The position numbers and the translations under genes were made by a program. A DNA stretch of 64,000 nucleotides from Prorocentrum cordatum (lineage: Eukaryota > Sar > Dinophyceae > Prorocentrales > Prorocentraceae). Where the stretch lies: contig CAUYUJ010014187.1 in the NCBI GenBank assembly GCA_963575745.1, positions 267,501 to 331,500 on the forward strand, given 5' to 3'. The notes under the pieces are model-generated. The model was not told the origin of the DNA. It was given only the letters and a program-made list of their open reading frames with translations, and did no database searches. Positions 9,608 to 21,354 of the stretch are shown here, in pieces (the first letter of the stretch is position 1; every line of letters begins with the position of its first letter).

Positions 9608-9960
9608 AAAGATGGTGATGGTTTTCTTGACTGAGCTGGAGCTGGAGATGAGCTACAGAGCTGTTTGTCACAACAGTTGGAAGGGAAATGTAAAGCTCGC
9701 TAGTCTAAGGTATCTAGACGCCCAAACTCGGTCTGCTACCAGAGCTGGGTCTGAACAACTATTCGTATTCTGTTAAATTTTAAGAGAGATGATGGTAGCT
9801 TTCTTCAGATAACTCCTGCTGCAGATGATCTACACAGCTGTTTGGCGCAGCAAACGGAAGCAAATCATCAGACGCGTTAGTCTCAAGTATGTAGATGCCC
9901 GAACTCGTCGCGCTTCCAGAGTTGGAACCAGAGAATTTTTCGTGCTTCATTTTTTCAGAG
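9410..9960. repeat. Degenerate ~180-bp tandem repeat, locus 1 (3 copies)
   Basis: Three copies begin near 9430, 9620 and 9800. Each carries an ordered set: GAGCTGCAGATGAGCTACAGAGCT, GCTAGTCTCAAGTATCTAGATG, AACTCGGTCTGCTACCAGAGCT. A run of about 40 T residues (9560-9599) lies between copies 1 and 2. The same family forms a larger array at 20,580-21,250. Confidence 0.78.
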
Positions 9961-9961
9961 A

Positions 9962-10196
9962 TGACGCTTCCCCTCCTTCCCCTGCTCCTGCTCCTTCTCC
10001 ACCTCCTCCTTCTCTTCCTCAGCCTCCTCCATCTCCTTTCTCCTCGCTCCTTCTTCTCCTCCAGTCCTCCTCCATGGAGCCGCTCGCTCGCGCGCGCGGA
10101 ATGCGAGATTGCCGCGCCCGCATTGCACGAGAACGCTCTACGAGTTCCCGGCGGTAGCCAAGGTTGACGGTTTACCGCCTACCGCCGGCTCCCAGT
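9962..10196. repeat. Pyrimidine tract plus conserved ~110-bp tail, copy 1 of a composite repeat
   Basis: A CTC/CTT-rich tract is followed by a tail containing GCGAGATTGCCGCGCCCGCA, then CTCTACGAGTTCCCGG and AAGGTTGACGGT. The same tail recurs after the second 180-bp repeat array at 21,865-21,970, also after a pyrimidine tract. The 180-bp array, pyrimidine tract and tail therefore move or duplicate together. Confidence 0.75.
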
Positions 10197-10229
10197 AATT
10201 AGCGTAAACTTGGCTCCGAGAGGAAGACT

Positions 10230-11560
10230 CCTAGTCGCGGCCCTGGCACTGAGAGCCAGGGTTGCGGCCAGGGGATAAAGACTCGGTCGCGGCCCTGGCA
10301 CTGAGAGCCAGGGCTGCGGCCGGGGGAAGCAGAAGCCGGGCCCGGGCCCTGGCGCTGAAAGCTGGGGTCGGGAGGGGGGGGAGACAGGAGAGCAAGGAAA
10401 AACAGGAAACAGGATAGCAAAATGGAGAAGTAAAAGAGACGACAGCAAGAGCAGAGGAGCACCAGAAGGAGAAGAAGGAAGCGTGGTCGTGGCCGTGGTG
10501 GGCGTGACCGTGGTGGCCGTGACCGTGGTGGCGATGTTCCCGGGTAGCTCCTTGACAGCTTTAGGGTTTTAGATTAGAAGCCGGAGGCTAGTGGTGCCCG
10601 CCGGCAGCTCCTCCACGCCAGTCCAGAATCCTCGCAGCGCCTGGTCCAAAGTTGCAGCGGGTCCCTGAAACTCCCGTTCCAATACTCTCCCGTAGAACGT
10701 GTCCCAGAGGCCCCGCGAAGCTTCCAAGGTCCCGCAGGCAGGACGTCCCTGGGCCAGGTTGGCCACGCCAGGAAACTCGCAGAGGTAGAATGGCGACGTT
10801 TCAAGAGCTTCGATTCCCGGATACCTGCTTGCAGCAGAAGGCTTTGAGAGAAGAAGCCGGGAGATGGTGAGTGGGGGGCCAACTCCCGAGAGCGCCGGTC
10901 TAGAATCGCCGCAGAAATCTGCTTGAGCCTCCAGCGTGTACGAGTGTGTGGCTTCCTAGCGTTTCCCAGTGCGCGTGGCTCCAGGGTGCGCGGGGCGCTT
11001 CTGCAGAGCTTCGCAAGCGTCGCTTCCAAGCTGCCCGAAGCTTCGTTTACAAGCACCTCGAAGCGTTATTTTGTTTGCATCGTCCATTGGTTAGTTCGGC
11101 CACATAGGGTTGTTCGAGATGAAACCGGCGCGTGCGCGCGTAGCGCCGCGCTCCCATGGCGGGTGTCCACGCGCGCCGCAGCGGTTTGTCGGTGCCAGCA
11201 GCTTGTCGGGAGCGTGGCTCCCTAGCGTTTCCTAAAACTCGTGGCTTCTGGGTGCGTGAAGCGCTTCTGCGAGTCCCGCAGGCGTCCTGTGGATGCTCTC
11301 CGAAGCTTCGGCGCTGAGAGCCAGGGTTGCGGCTGGGCGAAGCAGACACCGGGCTCCGGCGCTGGCGCTGAGAGCCAGGGTCGGGAGGGAAATAAGGGGG
11401 GGAAGCAAGGGACATCAGAAAACACGAGAGCAGCAGGGATGATGAAAAGAGACGACAATAAGAGCAGAGGAGCATAATAATAATAACAAGGAGAAGGAGG
11501 AGGGGAAGCGGAAGCGGGGGCAGAAGCAGGAGCAGCAGCATCAATATAAGGCGGATCACA
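10230..11560. repeat. Interspersed duplicated blocks; no gene recognised
   Basis: A block with GCGCTGAGAGCCAGGGT, GGGAGG, and AAAGAGACGACARNAAGAGCAGAGGAGCA-type sequence occurs at about 10,240-10,470 and again at about 11,310-11,480. A second pair (CTAGCGTTTCC, GCGCTTCTGC, CCGAAGCTTCG) occurs at about 10,955-11,045 and 11,220-11,310. Open frames across this stretch are low complexity on both strands and are not supported. Confidence 0.6.
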
Positions 11561-11676
11561 GGTAAGGCGGGAGGAAGCGCAGAAACGGGAGCGGCAGAAC
11601 GAGCATAAGGGGGGCAAAAGGGAGCAGAAGCGGGAGCGAAGAGAGAGAGAGATAAATATGTATAATATATACATAC

Positions 11677-11679
<3 letters not shown>

Positions 11680-11770
<91 letters not shown>
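11680..11770. repeat. (GA)n dinucleotide microsatellite
   Basis: About 85 bp of nearly uninterrupted GA follow a short ATATAC stretch at 11,658-11,685. Confidence 0.95.
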
Positions 11771-11773
<3 letters not shown>

Positions 11774-11809
11774 TGAGGGAACAAAGAGGAGGGGGGCCCC
11801 CGCGACGAT

Positions 11810-12770
11810 CTGTGGTCGTGGCCCTGATCCTGGCCCTGGCCGTGACCGTGGCCCTGGCCGTGGCCATGGCTGTGTGGTCGTGGGCGTGGTGGCCGTGGCC
11901 GTGGTGGCTGTGGCAGTGGTGGCGATGTGGCCGTGGCCGTGGTGGCCGTGACCGTGCTGACCGGCCGTGCTGACGCTGAGCGTGGTGGCCGTCGCCGTGG
12001 TGGCCATGGCTGTGCTGGCCCTGGCCGTGCTGGCCGCGTCGTGGTGGCCGTCGTGGCCATGATGGCCGTGGCCGTGGTGGTCGTGGCAGTGGTGGCTGTG
12101 GCCATGGTGACTGTGGCCGTGATCGCCGGGCGTGGTGGCCGTGGCCGTGGCTGTCGTCACGTGGTGGCCGGACGTGGTGGCTGTGGGCGTGGGGCCGTGG
12201 TCGCTGTGGCCGTAGTGGCCGTGGGCGTGGTGGCTGTGGCCGTGCTGGTCGTGGTCGTGGTGGCCGGCCGTGGTGGCTGTTGTCCGTGCTGGCCGTGACG
12301 GTAGTGGCCGTGGCCGTGGTGGCTCGTGGTGGTGGCCGTGGTGGCTCTGGCCGTGGTGGCTGGGCGTGATGGCCCTGGCCGTGGTGGGGTGGCCGTGGTG
12401 CCGTGGGCGTAGCCGTGGCCTCTGGTCGGCCGTGGCCGCGGTCGTGGCCGTGGCGTGGGCCGTGGCCGTGCCTGTGGCCATGGCCGTGGCCGCGGCCGTG
12501 GTCGTGGTCGTGGTCGTGGCTGTGGCCGTGGCCGTGGCCGTGGCCGTGGCCGTGGCTGCGTGGCAGGCCGTGGCCGTTGCCGTGGCCGTGGCCGTGGCCG
12601 TGGCCGTGGCCGTGGCCGCGGCGTGGCCGTGGCCGTGGCCGCGGCCGTGGCCGTGGCCGCGGCCGTGGCCGCGGCCGTGGCCGTGGCCGTGGCCGTGGCC
12701 GTGGCCGTGGCCGTGGCCGTGGCCGTGGCCGTGGCCGTGGCCGTGGCCGTGGCCGTGGCCGCTGCTGTGT
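11810..12770. repeat. GGCCGT hexanucleotide-derived minisatellite, ~1 kb
   Basis: The block is built from GGCCGT with GGTGGC and GGTCGT variants, and becomes an almost perfect GGCCGT run from about 12,570 to 12,765. All long open frames here, such as the His-rich or Arg-Pro-rich minus-strand frames and the Val-Ala-rich plus-strand frames, are translations of the hexamer and are not genes. Confidence 0.95.
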
Positions 12771-12859
12771 TGACCTGCCCGTGTGTAAAAAATTGTTCTT
12801 ATCTCCGACCTGAGCATGTCCGAGAACTGCTCGGCACGCACGTGAGGGGAGAAATCCTA

Positions 12860-13005
12860 ATCCATTGGCGACCAACCCGACAACTGGCGGGCGACCATCC
12901 CAAGAACTGGCGGGCACCAGACCCAAATTCCGAAGTGGCGACCACCCCAGGAACTGGCGGGCGACCATCCCAAGAACTGGCGGGAGACTGGGCCCAAGAA
13001 CCGGC
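12860..13005. repeat. Short tandem repeat with AACTGGCGGGCGACCATCCC unit
   Basis: About five units of AACTGGCGGGCGACC, roughly 25 bp each, with spacing variants. The following stretch 13,005-13,975 contains no recognisable gene or clear repeat. Confidence 0.75.
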
Positions 13006-13977
13006 GGCGCGGCCGGTCGTCCAAACTGGTGGTACGGGCAGTTGCCACTACTGCTGGGGCCTCACGTCGCCCCTGGGACATAGTCACATGGTCATAGGGC
13101 TGAATGCCAAGAAAGACCACGTGGCGCGAGAGTCCCTAAAGACGCCAGGGCCAGAGCGGGAAGTAAGTCGTTCCTGAGGCAAGCGGTTGCTGGAAGTAGT
13201 CTAGGATTCGGTGCCCACTTTAGTGCCGGGGCCGATGATATTATTTTCTGGTGATGTCTAGCTTGTTGAGGGTTCGCAGCCGCCAGAGCCAACCTCCTGG
13301 CCGGTCACTAGCACCGGAATGGAGGACTGAGTCGGTCAGAAGTGCCGGCGACCGCTGATCGCCCTCAGCGGTGTTGGGGGCGGAGGAGAAAGGGAAAGCA
13401 ACGAAGAAAGTGTATTGTATGGTGGAGTTGAATGTTTCGCGGTGGCTTCTCTTTTGCAGCCGCGGCATCGGCTGGCCGCGGCTGCAGTCGTATCCGCGGC
13501 TGGGAGGGGGAAATGTTATATTTTTTTTGGAATGGTTTTCGCAGCCGTGGCTGTCGTCGCGGCTATGATCGCGATTTTTTATGCGGTGGTCTCTTCTCCC
13601 AGCTGCGGACGGCCCGAATATGTCCATGCCCGCTGCGTGCCAAGGCTCCGACAACTGACCCTCCAGGAGGTGGTCATGCATGAATTCCCGCCCCAGAGAA
13701 CGAGATAAAGGGTAGCAGTGTGGGCGCCTAGTCCCCCTCTGAATTCCTGCGCTTCGTCGACTCCGCCGCCGCGCGCGCGCCCGCCTGCGGCCTGGCCGGC
13801 GACGGCCTCCGAGGCGAGGGGCGGCCGCCAGCGCGGCCCGCGCCGCCGCGCGCCGGCCTCTCGCGGCGAGCAAGCGGGCCTTGGTCGGCCTCGGCCGGCC
13901 CCGGCCGCGGCGCGGGCGGACAGCTGCAGCGAGGTCAGCCAAGGGAGCAGCGAGTGGAACCGCCAGACAGGAGGAGG

Positions 13978-14130
13978 ACGGGGAGGAAGAGGTGGAGGAG
14001 GGGGAGGAGGAGGAAGCGGAGATAGAGGAGAAGGAGGAGGAGAAGGAGAAGGAGGAGGAGGAGGAGGAGGAGGAGGAGGAGGAGGAGGAGGAGGAGGAGG
14101 AGCAGGTCAGGTCAGGTCAGGTCAGGAAGT
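13978..14130. repeat. (GGA)n tract followed by (AGGTC)n
   Basis: A GGA triplet run lies at about 13,978-14,105, directly followed by five AGGTC units at 14,104-14,128. 14,130-14,540 has no recognisable gene. Confidence 0.85.
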
Positions 14131-14544
14131 CTTCGAAAAGTCCTCAGGGACAACTACCGGGGGGGGGTGAAGCACTTGGGCCCCGGCCCAGAGCCCCTCA
14201 CGGGGGGCAGCAAGACATGGCCAGTATTTGGCCCTGGTCCAGAGAGGCCTAAGTCCAGGTAAGGGAAGTGCCAAAAATGGCGGGGGCAGGCAGACTTGGG
14301 CAACGTTAGAGGCCCTACATGGCCTACGAAAAAACCAGGACAGAGAAATCGAAACCTCCACCTCCAACCTCCCCCCACCTCCTCACCCTCGGCCTTGCTG
14401 CCGTAAAAGGACTGAAGGGAGGCGACGCCGACGCATCTGCGGCGGGCGCATCTGCGGCGGGCGCGTCGCCAACGCCACCGTCGCCAACGATGGAGGGGGA
14501 AGGGGTTGCTGCTGCTGCCGCTGCTGAGCTGGAACCCCAAATTA

Positions 14545-16490
14545 CGCTACCGAGGAACCCCGCGTACTTATATGATGGCTGGAGAGATTACAGCTGAAGT
14601 GAAGCATGTGAGAATGATGTTGGTGGCCGTTGCCCCGCCGATACCGCTGTGCCCTGGGCGACCGTCATGGATAGCGGCCGCGGTGAGAGACCACCCCCTG
14701 CGCACCCCCTCATGGTGTCGAGAATATGTCATGTGTCGAGAATATGCCATGCCTGCTGTGCCCTGGACGACCGTCACGGATAGCGGCCGCGGTGAGAGAC
14801 CACCCCTTGCGCACCCCCTACGCTGTCGAGAATATGCCATGCCTGCTGTGCCCTGGACGACTGTCACGGATAGCGGCCGCGGTGAGAGACCACCCCCTGC
14901 GCACCCCCTATGGTGTCGAGAATATGCCATGCCTGCTGTGCCCTGGACGACCGTCACGGATAGCGGCCGCGGTGAGAGACCACCCCCTGCGCACCCCCTA
15001 CGGTGTCGAGAATATGCCATGCCTGCTGTGCCCTGGACGACCGTCACGGATAGCGGCCGCGGTGAGAGACCACCCCCTGCGCACCCCCTATGGTGTCGAG
15101 AATATGCCATGCCTGCTGTGCCCTGGACGACCGTCACGGATAGCGGCCGCGGTGAGAGACCACCCCTGCGCACCCCCTATGGTGTCGAGAATATGCCATG
15201 CCTGCTGTGCCCTGGACGACCGTCACGGATAGCGGCCGCGGTGAGAGACCACCCCCTGCGCACCCCCTATGGTGTCGAGAATATGCCATGCCTGCTGTGC
15301 CCTGGACGACCGTCACGGATAGCGGCCGCGGTGAGAGACCACCCCCTGCGCATGGTGTCGAGAATATGCCATGCCTGCTGTGCCCTGGACGACCGTCACG
15401 GATAGCGGATAGCGGCCGCGGTGAGACCACCCCCTGCGCACCCCCTATGGTGTCGAGAATATGCCATGCCTGCTGTGCCCTGGACGACCGTCACGGATAG
15501 CGGCCGCGGTGAGAGACCACCCCCTGCGCACCCCCTATGGTGTCGAGAATATGCCATGCCTGCTGTGCCCTGGACGACCGTCACGGATAGCGGCCGCGGT
15601 GAGAGACCACCCCTTGCGCACCCCCTATGGTGTCGAGAATATGCCATGCCTGCTGTGCCCTGGACGACCGTCACGGATAGCGGCCGCGGTGAGAGACCAC
15701 CCCCTGCGCACCCCCTATGGTGTCGAGAATATGCCATGCCTGCTGTGCCTGGGCGACCGTCACGGATAGCGGCCGCGGTAAGAGACCACCCCTTGCCCCC
15801 CCTATGGCTGTCGAGAATATGCCATGCCTGCTGTGCCCTGGACGACGTCACGGATAGCGGCCGCGTAAGAGACCACCCCCTGCGCACCCCCTATGGTGTC
15901 GAGAATATGCCATGCCTGCTGTGCCTGGGCGACCGTCACGGATAGCGGCCGCGGTAAGAGACCACCCCTTGCGCACCCCCTACGCTGTCGAGAATATGCC
16001 ATGCCTGCTGTGCCCCTGACGACCGTCACGGGTAGCGGTCGCGGTGAGAGACCACCCCCTGCGCACCCCCATGGTGTCGAGAATGTGCAATGCCTGCTGT
16101 GCCTGGGCGGCCGTCACGGATAGCGGCCGCGGTGAGAGACCACCCCCTGCTCACCCCCTATGGTGTCGAGAATATGCCATGCCTGCTGTGCCCTGGACGA
16201 CCGTCACGGATAGCGGCCGCGGTAAGAGACCACCCCTTGCGCACCCCCTACGCTGTCGAGAATATGCCATGCGTGCTGTGCCCTGGACGACCGTCACGGA
16301 TAGCGGCCGCGGTAAGAGACCAGCCCCTACGCACCCCCTACGCTGCTGTGCATGTGCTGTGCTGTGCTGTGCTGTGCTGTGCTGTGCTGTGCTGTGCTGT
16401 GCTGTGCTGTGCTGTGCTGTGCTGCGCTGTGTAAGAAGGAGAGAGAGGGGAGGAGGAGACGCGGGTGCGCCGCGGCAGGGAAGAAACCGA
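14545..16490. repeat. Composite satellite unit 1: leader, 90-bp tandem array, GCTGT tract
   Basis: The leader (GCTACCGAGGAACCCC through TTGCCCCGCCGATACCGCTGT, 14,545-14,650) is followed by about 18 copies of a 90-bp unit up to about 16,340, then a GCTGT pentamer tract (about 16,346-16,425) and a purine-rich tail (16,426-16,490). Each unit typically contains GCGGCCGC (NotI) and CCGCGG. 90 is a multiple of three, so two plus frames and one minus frame stay open for long stretches; these are not taken as genes. Confidence 0.92.
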
Positions 16491-19150
16491 TGCTACCGAG
16501 GAACCCCACATACTTATATGATGGCTGGAGTGATGAGAGCTGAAGTGAAGCATGTGAGAATGATGTTGGTGGCCGTTGCCCCGCCGATACCGCTGTGCCC
16601 TGGACGACCTTCACGGGTAGTGGCCGCGGTGAGAGACCACCCCCTGCGCACCCCCTTGTGGTGTCGAGAATCTGCCATGCCTGCTGTGCCCTGGACGAGC
16701 GTCATGGATAGCGGCCGCAGTGAGAGACCACCCCCTGCGCACACCCTTATGTTGTCGAGAATATGCCATGCCTGCTGTGCCCTGTACGACCGTCACGGAT
16801 AGCGGCCGCGGTGGGAGACCACCCCTTGTGCACCCCCTCTGGTGTCGAGAATATGCCATGCCTGCTGTGCCCTGGGCGGCCGTCACGAGTAGCGGCCGCG
16901 GTGAGAGACCACCCCCTGCGCACCCCCTTATGTTGTCGAGACTATGCCGTGCCTGCTGTGCCCTGGACGACCGTCACGGATAGCGGCCGCGGTGAGAGAC
17001 CACCCCCCTGCGCACCCCCTATGGTGTCGAGACTATGCCATGCCTGCTGTGCCCTGGACGACCGTCACGGATAGCGGCCGCGGTAAGAGACCACCCCTGC
17101 GCACCCCCTATGGTGTCGAGAATCTGTCATGCCTGCTGTGCCCTGGGCGACCGTCACGGATAGCGGCCGCGGTGAGAGACCGCCCCCTGCGCACCCCCTA
17201 CGCTGTCGAGAATATGCCATGCTTGGTGTGCCCTGGACGACTGTCGCGGATAGCGGCCGCGGTGAGAGACCACCCCTTGCGCACCCCCTATGGTGTCGAG
17301 AATATGCCATGCCTGCTGTGCCCTGGACGACCGTCACGGATAGCGGCCGCGGTGAGAGACCACCCCCTGCGCACCCCCTATGGTGTCGAGAATATGCCAT
17401 GCCTGCTGTGCCCTGGACGACCGTCACGGATAGCGGCCGCGGTGAGAGACCACCCCTTGCGCACCCCCTATGGTGTCGAGAATATGCCATGCCTGCTGTG
17501 CCCTGGACGACCGTCACGGATAGCGGCCGCGGTGAGAGACCACCCCCTGCGCACCCCCTATGGTGTCGAGAATATGCCATGCCTGCTGTGCCCTGGACGA
17601 CCGTCACGGATAGCGGCCGCGGTGAGAGACCACCCCCTGCGCACCCCCTATGGTGTCGAGAATATGCCATGCCTGCTGTGCCCTGGACGACCGTCACGGA
17701 TAGCGGCCGCGGTGAGAGACCACCCCCTGCGCCCCCCCTATGGTGTCGAGATGATACCACTGCCGCGGTGTGACATGCCACGACCGTCACTAGCGGCCGA
17801 GTGGGAGACCACCCCCTGCGTAGGGTGTCGAGAATATGCCATGCCTGCTGTGCCTGGGCGACCGTCACGGATAGCGGCCGCGGTGAGAGACCACCCCCTG
17901 CGCACCCCCTATGGTGTCGAGAATATGCCATGCCTGCTGTGCCCTGGACGACCGTCACGGATAGCGGCCGCGGTGAGAGACCACCCCTTGCGCACCCCCT
18001 ATGGTGTCGAGAATATGCCATGCCTGCTGTGCCCTGGACGACCGTCACGGATAGCGGCCGCGGTGAGAGACCACCCCCTGCGCACCCCCTATGGTGTCGA
18101 GAATATGCCATGCCTGCTGTGCCCTGGACGACCGTCACGGATAGCGGCCGCGGTGAGAGACCACCCCCTGCGCACCCCCTATGGTGTCGAGAATATGCCA
18201 TGCCTGCTGTGCCCTGGACGACCGTCACGGATAGCGGCCGCGGTGAGAGACCACCCCCTGCGCACCCCCTATGGTGTCGAGAATATGCCATGCTGCTGTG
18301 CCCTGGACGACCGTCACGGATAGCGGCCGCGGTGAGAGACCACCCCTGCGCACCCCCTACGGTGTCGAGAATCTGCCATGCCTGCTGTGCCCTGGACGAC
18401 CGTCACGGATAGCGGCCGCGGTAAGAGACCCCCCCCTGCGCACCCCCTATGGTGTCGAAAATATGCCCTGCCTGCTGCGCCCTGGACGACCGTCACGGAC
18501 AGCGGCCGCGGTAAGAGACCACCCCTGCGCACCCCTTATGGTGTCGAAAATATGCCATGCCTGCTGTGCCCTGGACGACCGTCACGGATAGCGGCCGCGG
18601 TGAGAGACCACCCCTTGCGCACCCCCTACGGTGTCGAGAATATGCCATGCCTGCTGTGCCTGGGCGACCGTCACGGATAGCGGCCGTGGTGAGAGACCAC
18701 CCCCTGCGCACCCCCTATGGTGTCGAGAATATGCCATGCCTGCTGTGCCCTGGACGACTGTCACGGTAGCGGCCGCGGTGAGAAACCACCCCCTGCGCAC
18801 CCCCCATGGTGTCAAGAATATGCCATGCCTGCTGTGCCCTGGACGACCGTCACGGATAGCGGCCGCCGTGAGAGACCAGCCCCATACGCACCCTTTACGC
18901 TGCTGTGCATGTGCTGTGCTGTGCTGTGCTGTGCTGTGCTGTGCTGTGCTGTGCTGTGCTGTGCTGTGCTGTGCTGTGCTGTGCTGTGCTGTGCTGTGCT
19001 GTGCTGTGCTGTTGTGCTGTGCTGTGCTGTGCTGCGCTGTGTGAGAAGGAGAGAGAGGTGAGGTGTGAGTGTCGCGGGTGCGGCGCGGCAGTGAAGAAAG
19101 AGGAGGAGGGGAGGTGAGGAGACGCGGGTGCGCCGCGGCAGGGAAGAAAA
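16491..19150. repeat. Composite satellite unit 2: leader, 90-bp tandem array, GCTGT tract
   Basis: The same order is repeated. The leader is at 16,491-16,605, about 25 copies of the 90-bp unit run to about 18,900, the GCTGT tract spans about 18,904-19,035, and the purine-rich tail ends near 19,150. A damaged unit lies at about 17,745-17,830 (deletions and substitutions), with homogeneous units on both sides. Confidence 0.92.
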
Positions 19151-19204
19151 CCAGAACCCCACGAAACATGTGGGGAACCAGAACCCCACGAAACATGTGG
19201 GGAA
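19148..19204. repeat. Two tandem 27-bp units with a hairpin core
   Basis: AACCAGAACCCCACGAAACATGTGGGG is repeated twice back to back; each carries CCCCAC and GTGGGG arms around a 7-nt loop. Confidence 0.8.
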
Positions 19205-20570
19205 AATCCATCAACCTGGCCCCCGTCAGGAGTTGGCGACGGCGAGCGCAAACCAACGGCGCAGGTCAGTCTGCACTCACTCGGTCGGGGGGGGGGGCAG
19301 GGGGCGCTGGCCAAAAAGGCCAGCCAGTTGCACAGACACGCGCCTGCGATGAGCCGAACGCCCCCGCCTTCTGCGGAGGGCCTTGGCAGCTGCAATCCTC
19401 AGCAGCAAATCAGGGGGGGAGAAGGGGGGCATGTGAGGAGGGGGGAGGCAGGGGAGAAGGGCGGGTAAAACCCAAGCGAGGCAGAAACTCCCTCGTCCCT
19501 CGCAGCAGCAGCAATCGCCGCCGAGCGAGCGCCTTCCAATCATTTCTCCTTCCCTGATGGCACGGCCGCTCCCTCGGGCTGAAGCGTCGGTTTGATTCTT
19601 GCGACTGCCGACGGTGACCGAGGGGACTTGACCTTCCGAGCAACATTTGGGCCCATGCAGGGCACCTCAAGAACAGTGCTGGCCGAATCCACCGAAAAAA
19701 CTGCCACAGGCTATGGGTCTCATTGCGTTCGATGGAACTTCCGAGCCCCGAAGGCTGCCCGATCAGCGATGGCAGGAACGCCTCCAACGTTACCGCGGCC
19801 AGCATTGGGCAAAGAGCGGGGGGGGGGGGGACCTTCTTAGGCGCAGTGCGCCACCGCTTCAGCGCGCTGCCCCAGCCCGCCGGGGCCTCGCGGGCCCGGG
19901 CCCCATGGGGGCAAAAATCCACCTTCAGGGGCATCGCGCAAGAGGGCGGGGAGATCGGGAAGGCGAGCCCCGAGGACGGCGGTCGGAGCGCGACCCCCTC
20001 GTCCGAATTCGCGGCGATCCAAAGTGGCGCGCGCAGCATGCGACGCGGCCATTGCCCGTTAAGGGGCAGGAAACTCCACGAGGGCCCCTCAGACGAGGGG
20101 GGGCATCCACGCGCAGCCCTGGGCGACAGTCGCAACAACCATTAAATGATCTCGACCACGGCGCGTAAGAGAACGTTAGAGACAGAAGCCTACAAGTGTT
20201 GTCTAGAAGATAAACAGTTCAATCCCCACGGCGTCTGCCAGTCCCCCAACGGAGGGGGGCCCCCTCTCTCCACCGAGCCGCGCAACACGTGACTCGCTGA
20301 GCACCCCTAAGAGCGAAGCGGCGAAGCTAGAGAGTCATTCCGGCGCGCTGGGGGGCTAGTTGGCCCGAAACATATCGAAGCACTGTTTGTCTTTTTCTGG
20401 CGTGTTTAAAATGGTTTTCTCGAACATTGAAAGGTCGTTAGGGCTCTCACATCTCCCCTCCATATTCGATCTTATTTTTCGCTCGCCATCTTGATCTCAA
20501 TTCTATCGGGTAGATATTATTGCCAAACAGCACTGAGGCGGGATCTGCTGTTCAGTGTTATCTTCATAGG
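19205..20570. other. Stretch with no recognised gene
   Basis: Several open frames of 120-240 codons overlap on both strands here (for example 19,647-20,168 plus and 19,410-20,138 minus). None has a recognisable domain or motif, and overlap on both strands in GC-rich DNA is expected by chance. Nothing further is supported. Confidence 0.4.
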
Positions 20571-20579
20571 TGCTGTCGT

Positions 20580-21250
20580 TTTTTTCTGAACTTAACTCGA
20601 GCTGTAGATGATTTACAGAGCTGACAGGCACACCTAGTTCATATAGAATCATCATGCGCGCTAGTCTCAAGTATCTAGATGGCCGAACTCGGTCCACTAC
20701 CAGAGGTAAGACCACATAACTGTTCGTAATCTGCTATTGTTTTTGATGATTATGATTGTCTTACCTTAACTCGAGCTGCAGATGAACTACAGTGGTTTTT
20801 AGCACAGCAATCGAACGAAAACCATCGACAGCGCTAGTCTCAAGTTTCAGATGGCCGAATTCGGTCCACAACCAGAGCTAGAACCAAGCAGCTATCCGTA
20901 CTCTGCTCTGCTCTTCAGGTGACGATGATTTTATGGATTTAACTCGAGGTGCAGATCAGGTGCAGAGCTGTTCGGCACAACGATCGAAAGAGCATCATCT
21001 GGAACGCTAGTCTCAAGTATCTAGATGACCGAACTCGGTTCACCACCAGAGCTAGAACCAATCACAACTATTTGTGCTGTGCCATTTTTTGAGACGGTTA
21101 TGCACTTCTTAACTGAAATCGAGCTACAGAGCTGTTCATCACACCAAAAGGAATCAAGAGGAACGCTCGTCTCAAGTATCTAGATGCCTGAACCCGGTCT
21201 GCCAAAGGTGGAACCAAACAACTATTCGTACTCTTTTAAATTTGTTTTAG
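20580..21250. repeat. Degenerate ~180-bp tandem repeat, locus 2 (at least 4 copies)
   Basis: Copies begin near 20,590, 20,763, 20,938 and 21,110, each with the ordered motifs ACTCGAGCTGCAGATGA, GCTAGTCTCAAGTATCTAGATG and CCGAACTCGGTCCAC. It is the same family as 9,410-9,960. Confidence 0.8.
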
Positions 21251-21354
21251 GAGATACTGATAGTTTTTTCTATTTGATCCGAGCTGTAGGCTGACTTTTG
21301 AGCCGACAAACATGTCGAAGCAGAAGGTGACCAAGTCGATTCGCCTACGGTATC

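Noticed and set aside
11222-12968. 539- and 470-codon minus-strand frames (His- and Arg/Pro-rich)
   Set aside because: They are direct translations of GGCCGT and GA microsatellites.
13241-13942. 233-codon minus-strand frame
   Set aside because: No recognisable motif, overlapping plus-strand frames of similar length, and GC-rich composition that favours chance open frames.
14726-18680. Long open frames inside the 90-bp arrays as repeat proteins
   Set aside because: The unit length is a multiple of three, so several frames on both strands are open at once. Single-base indels between units move the frame, with no sign of selection on one frame.
14640-18900. Regular 90-bp repeats as a possible CRISPR array
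   Set aside because: The units are contiguous with no variable spacers, are too long for CRISPR repeats, and sit in a eukaryotic context.
20190-20245. tRNA- or SINE-like B box (CAGTTCAATCCCC)
   Set aside because: No A box at the right distance upstream and no cloverleaf could be drawn.
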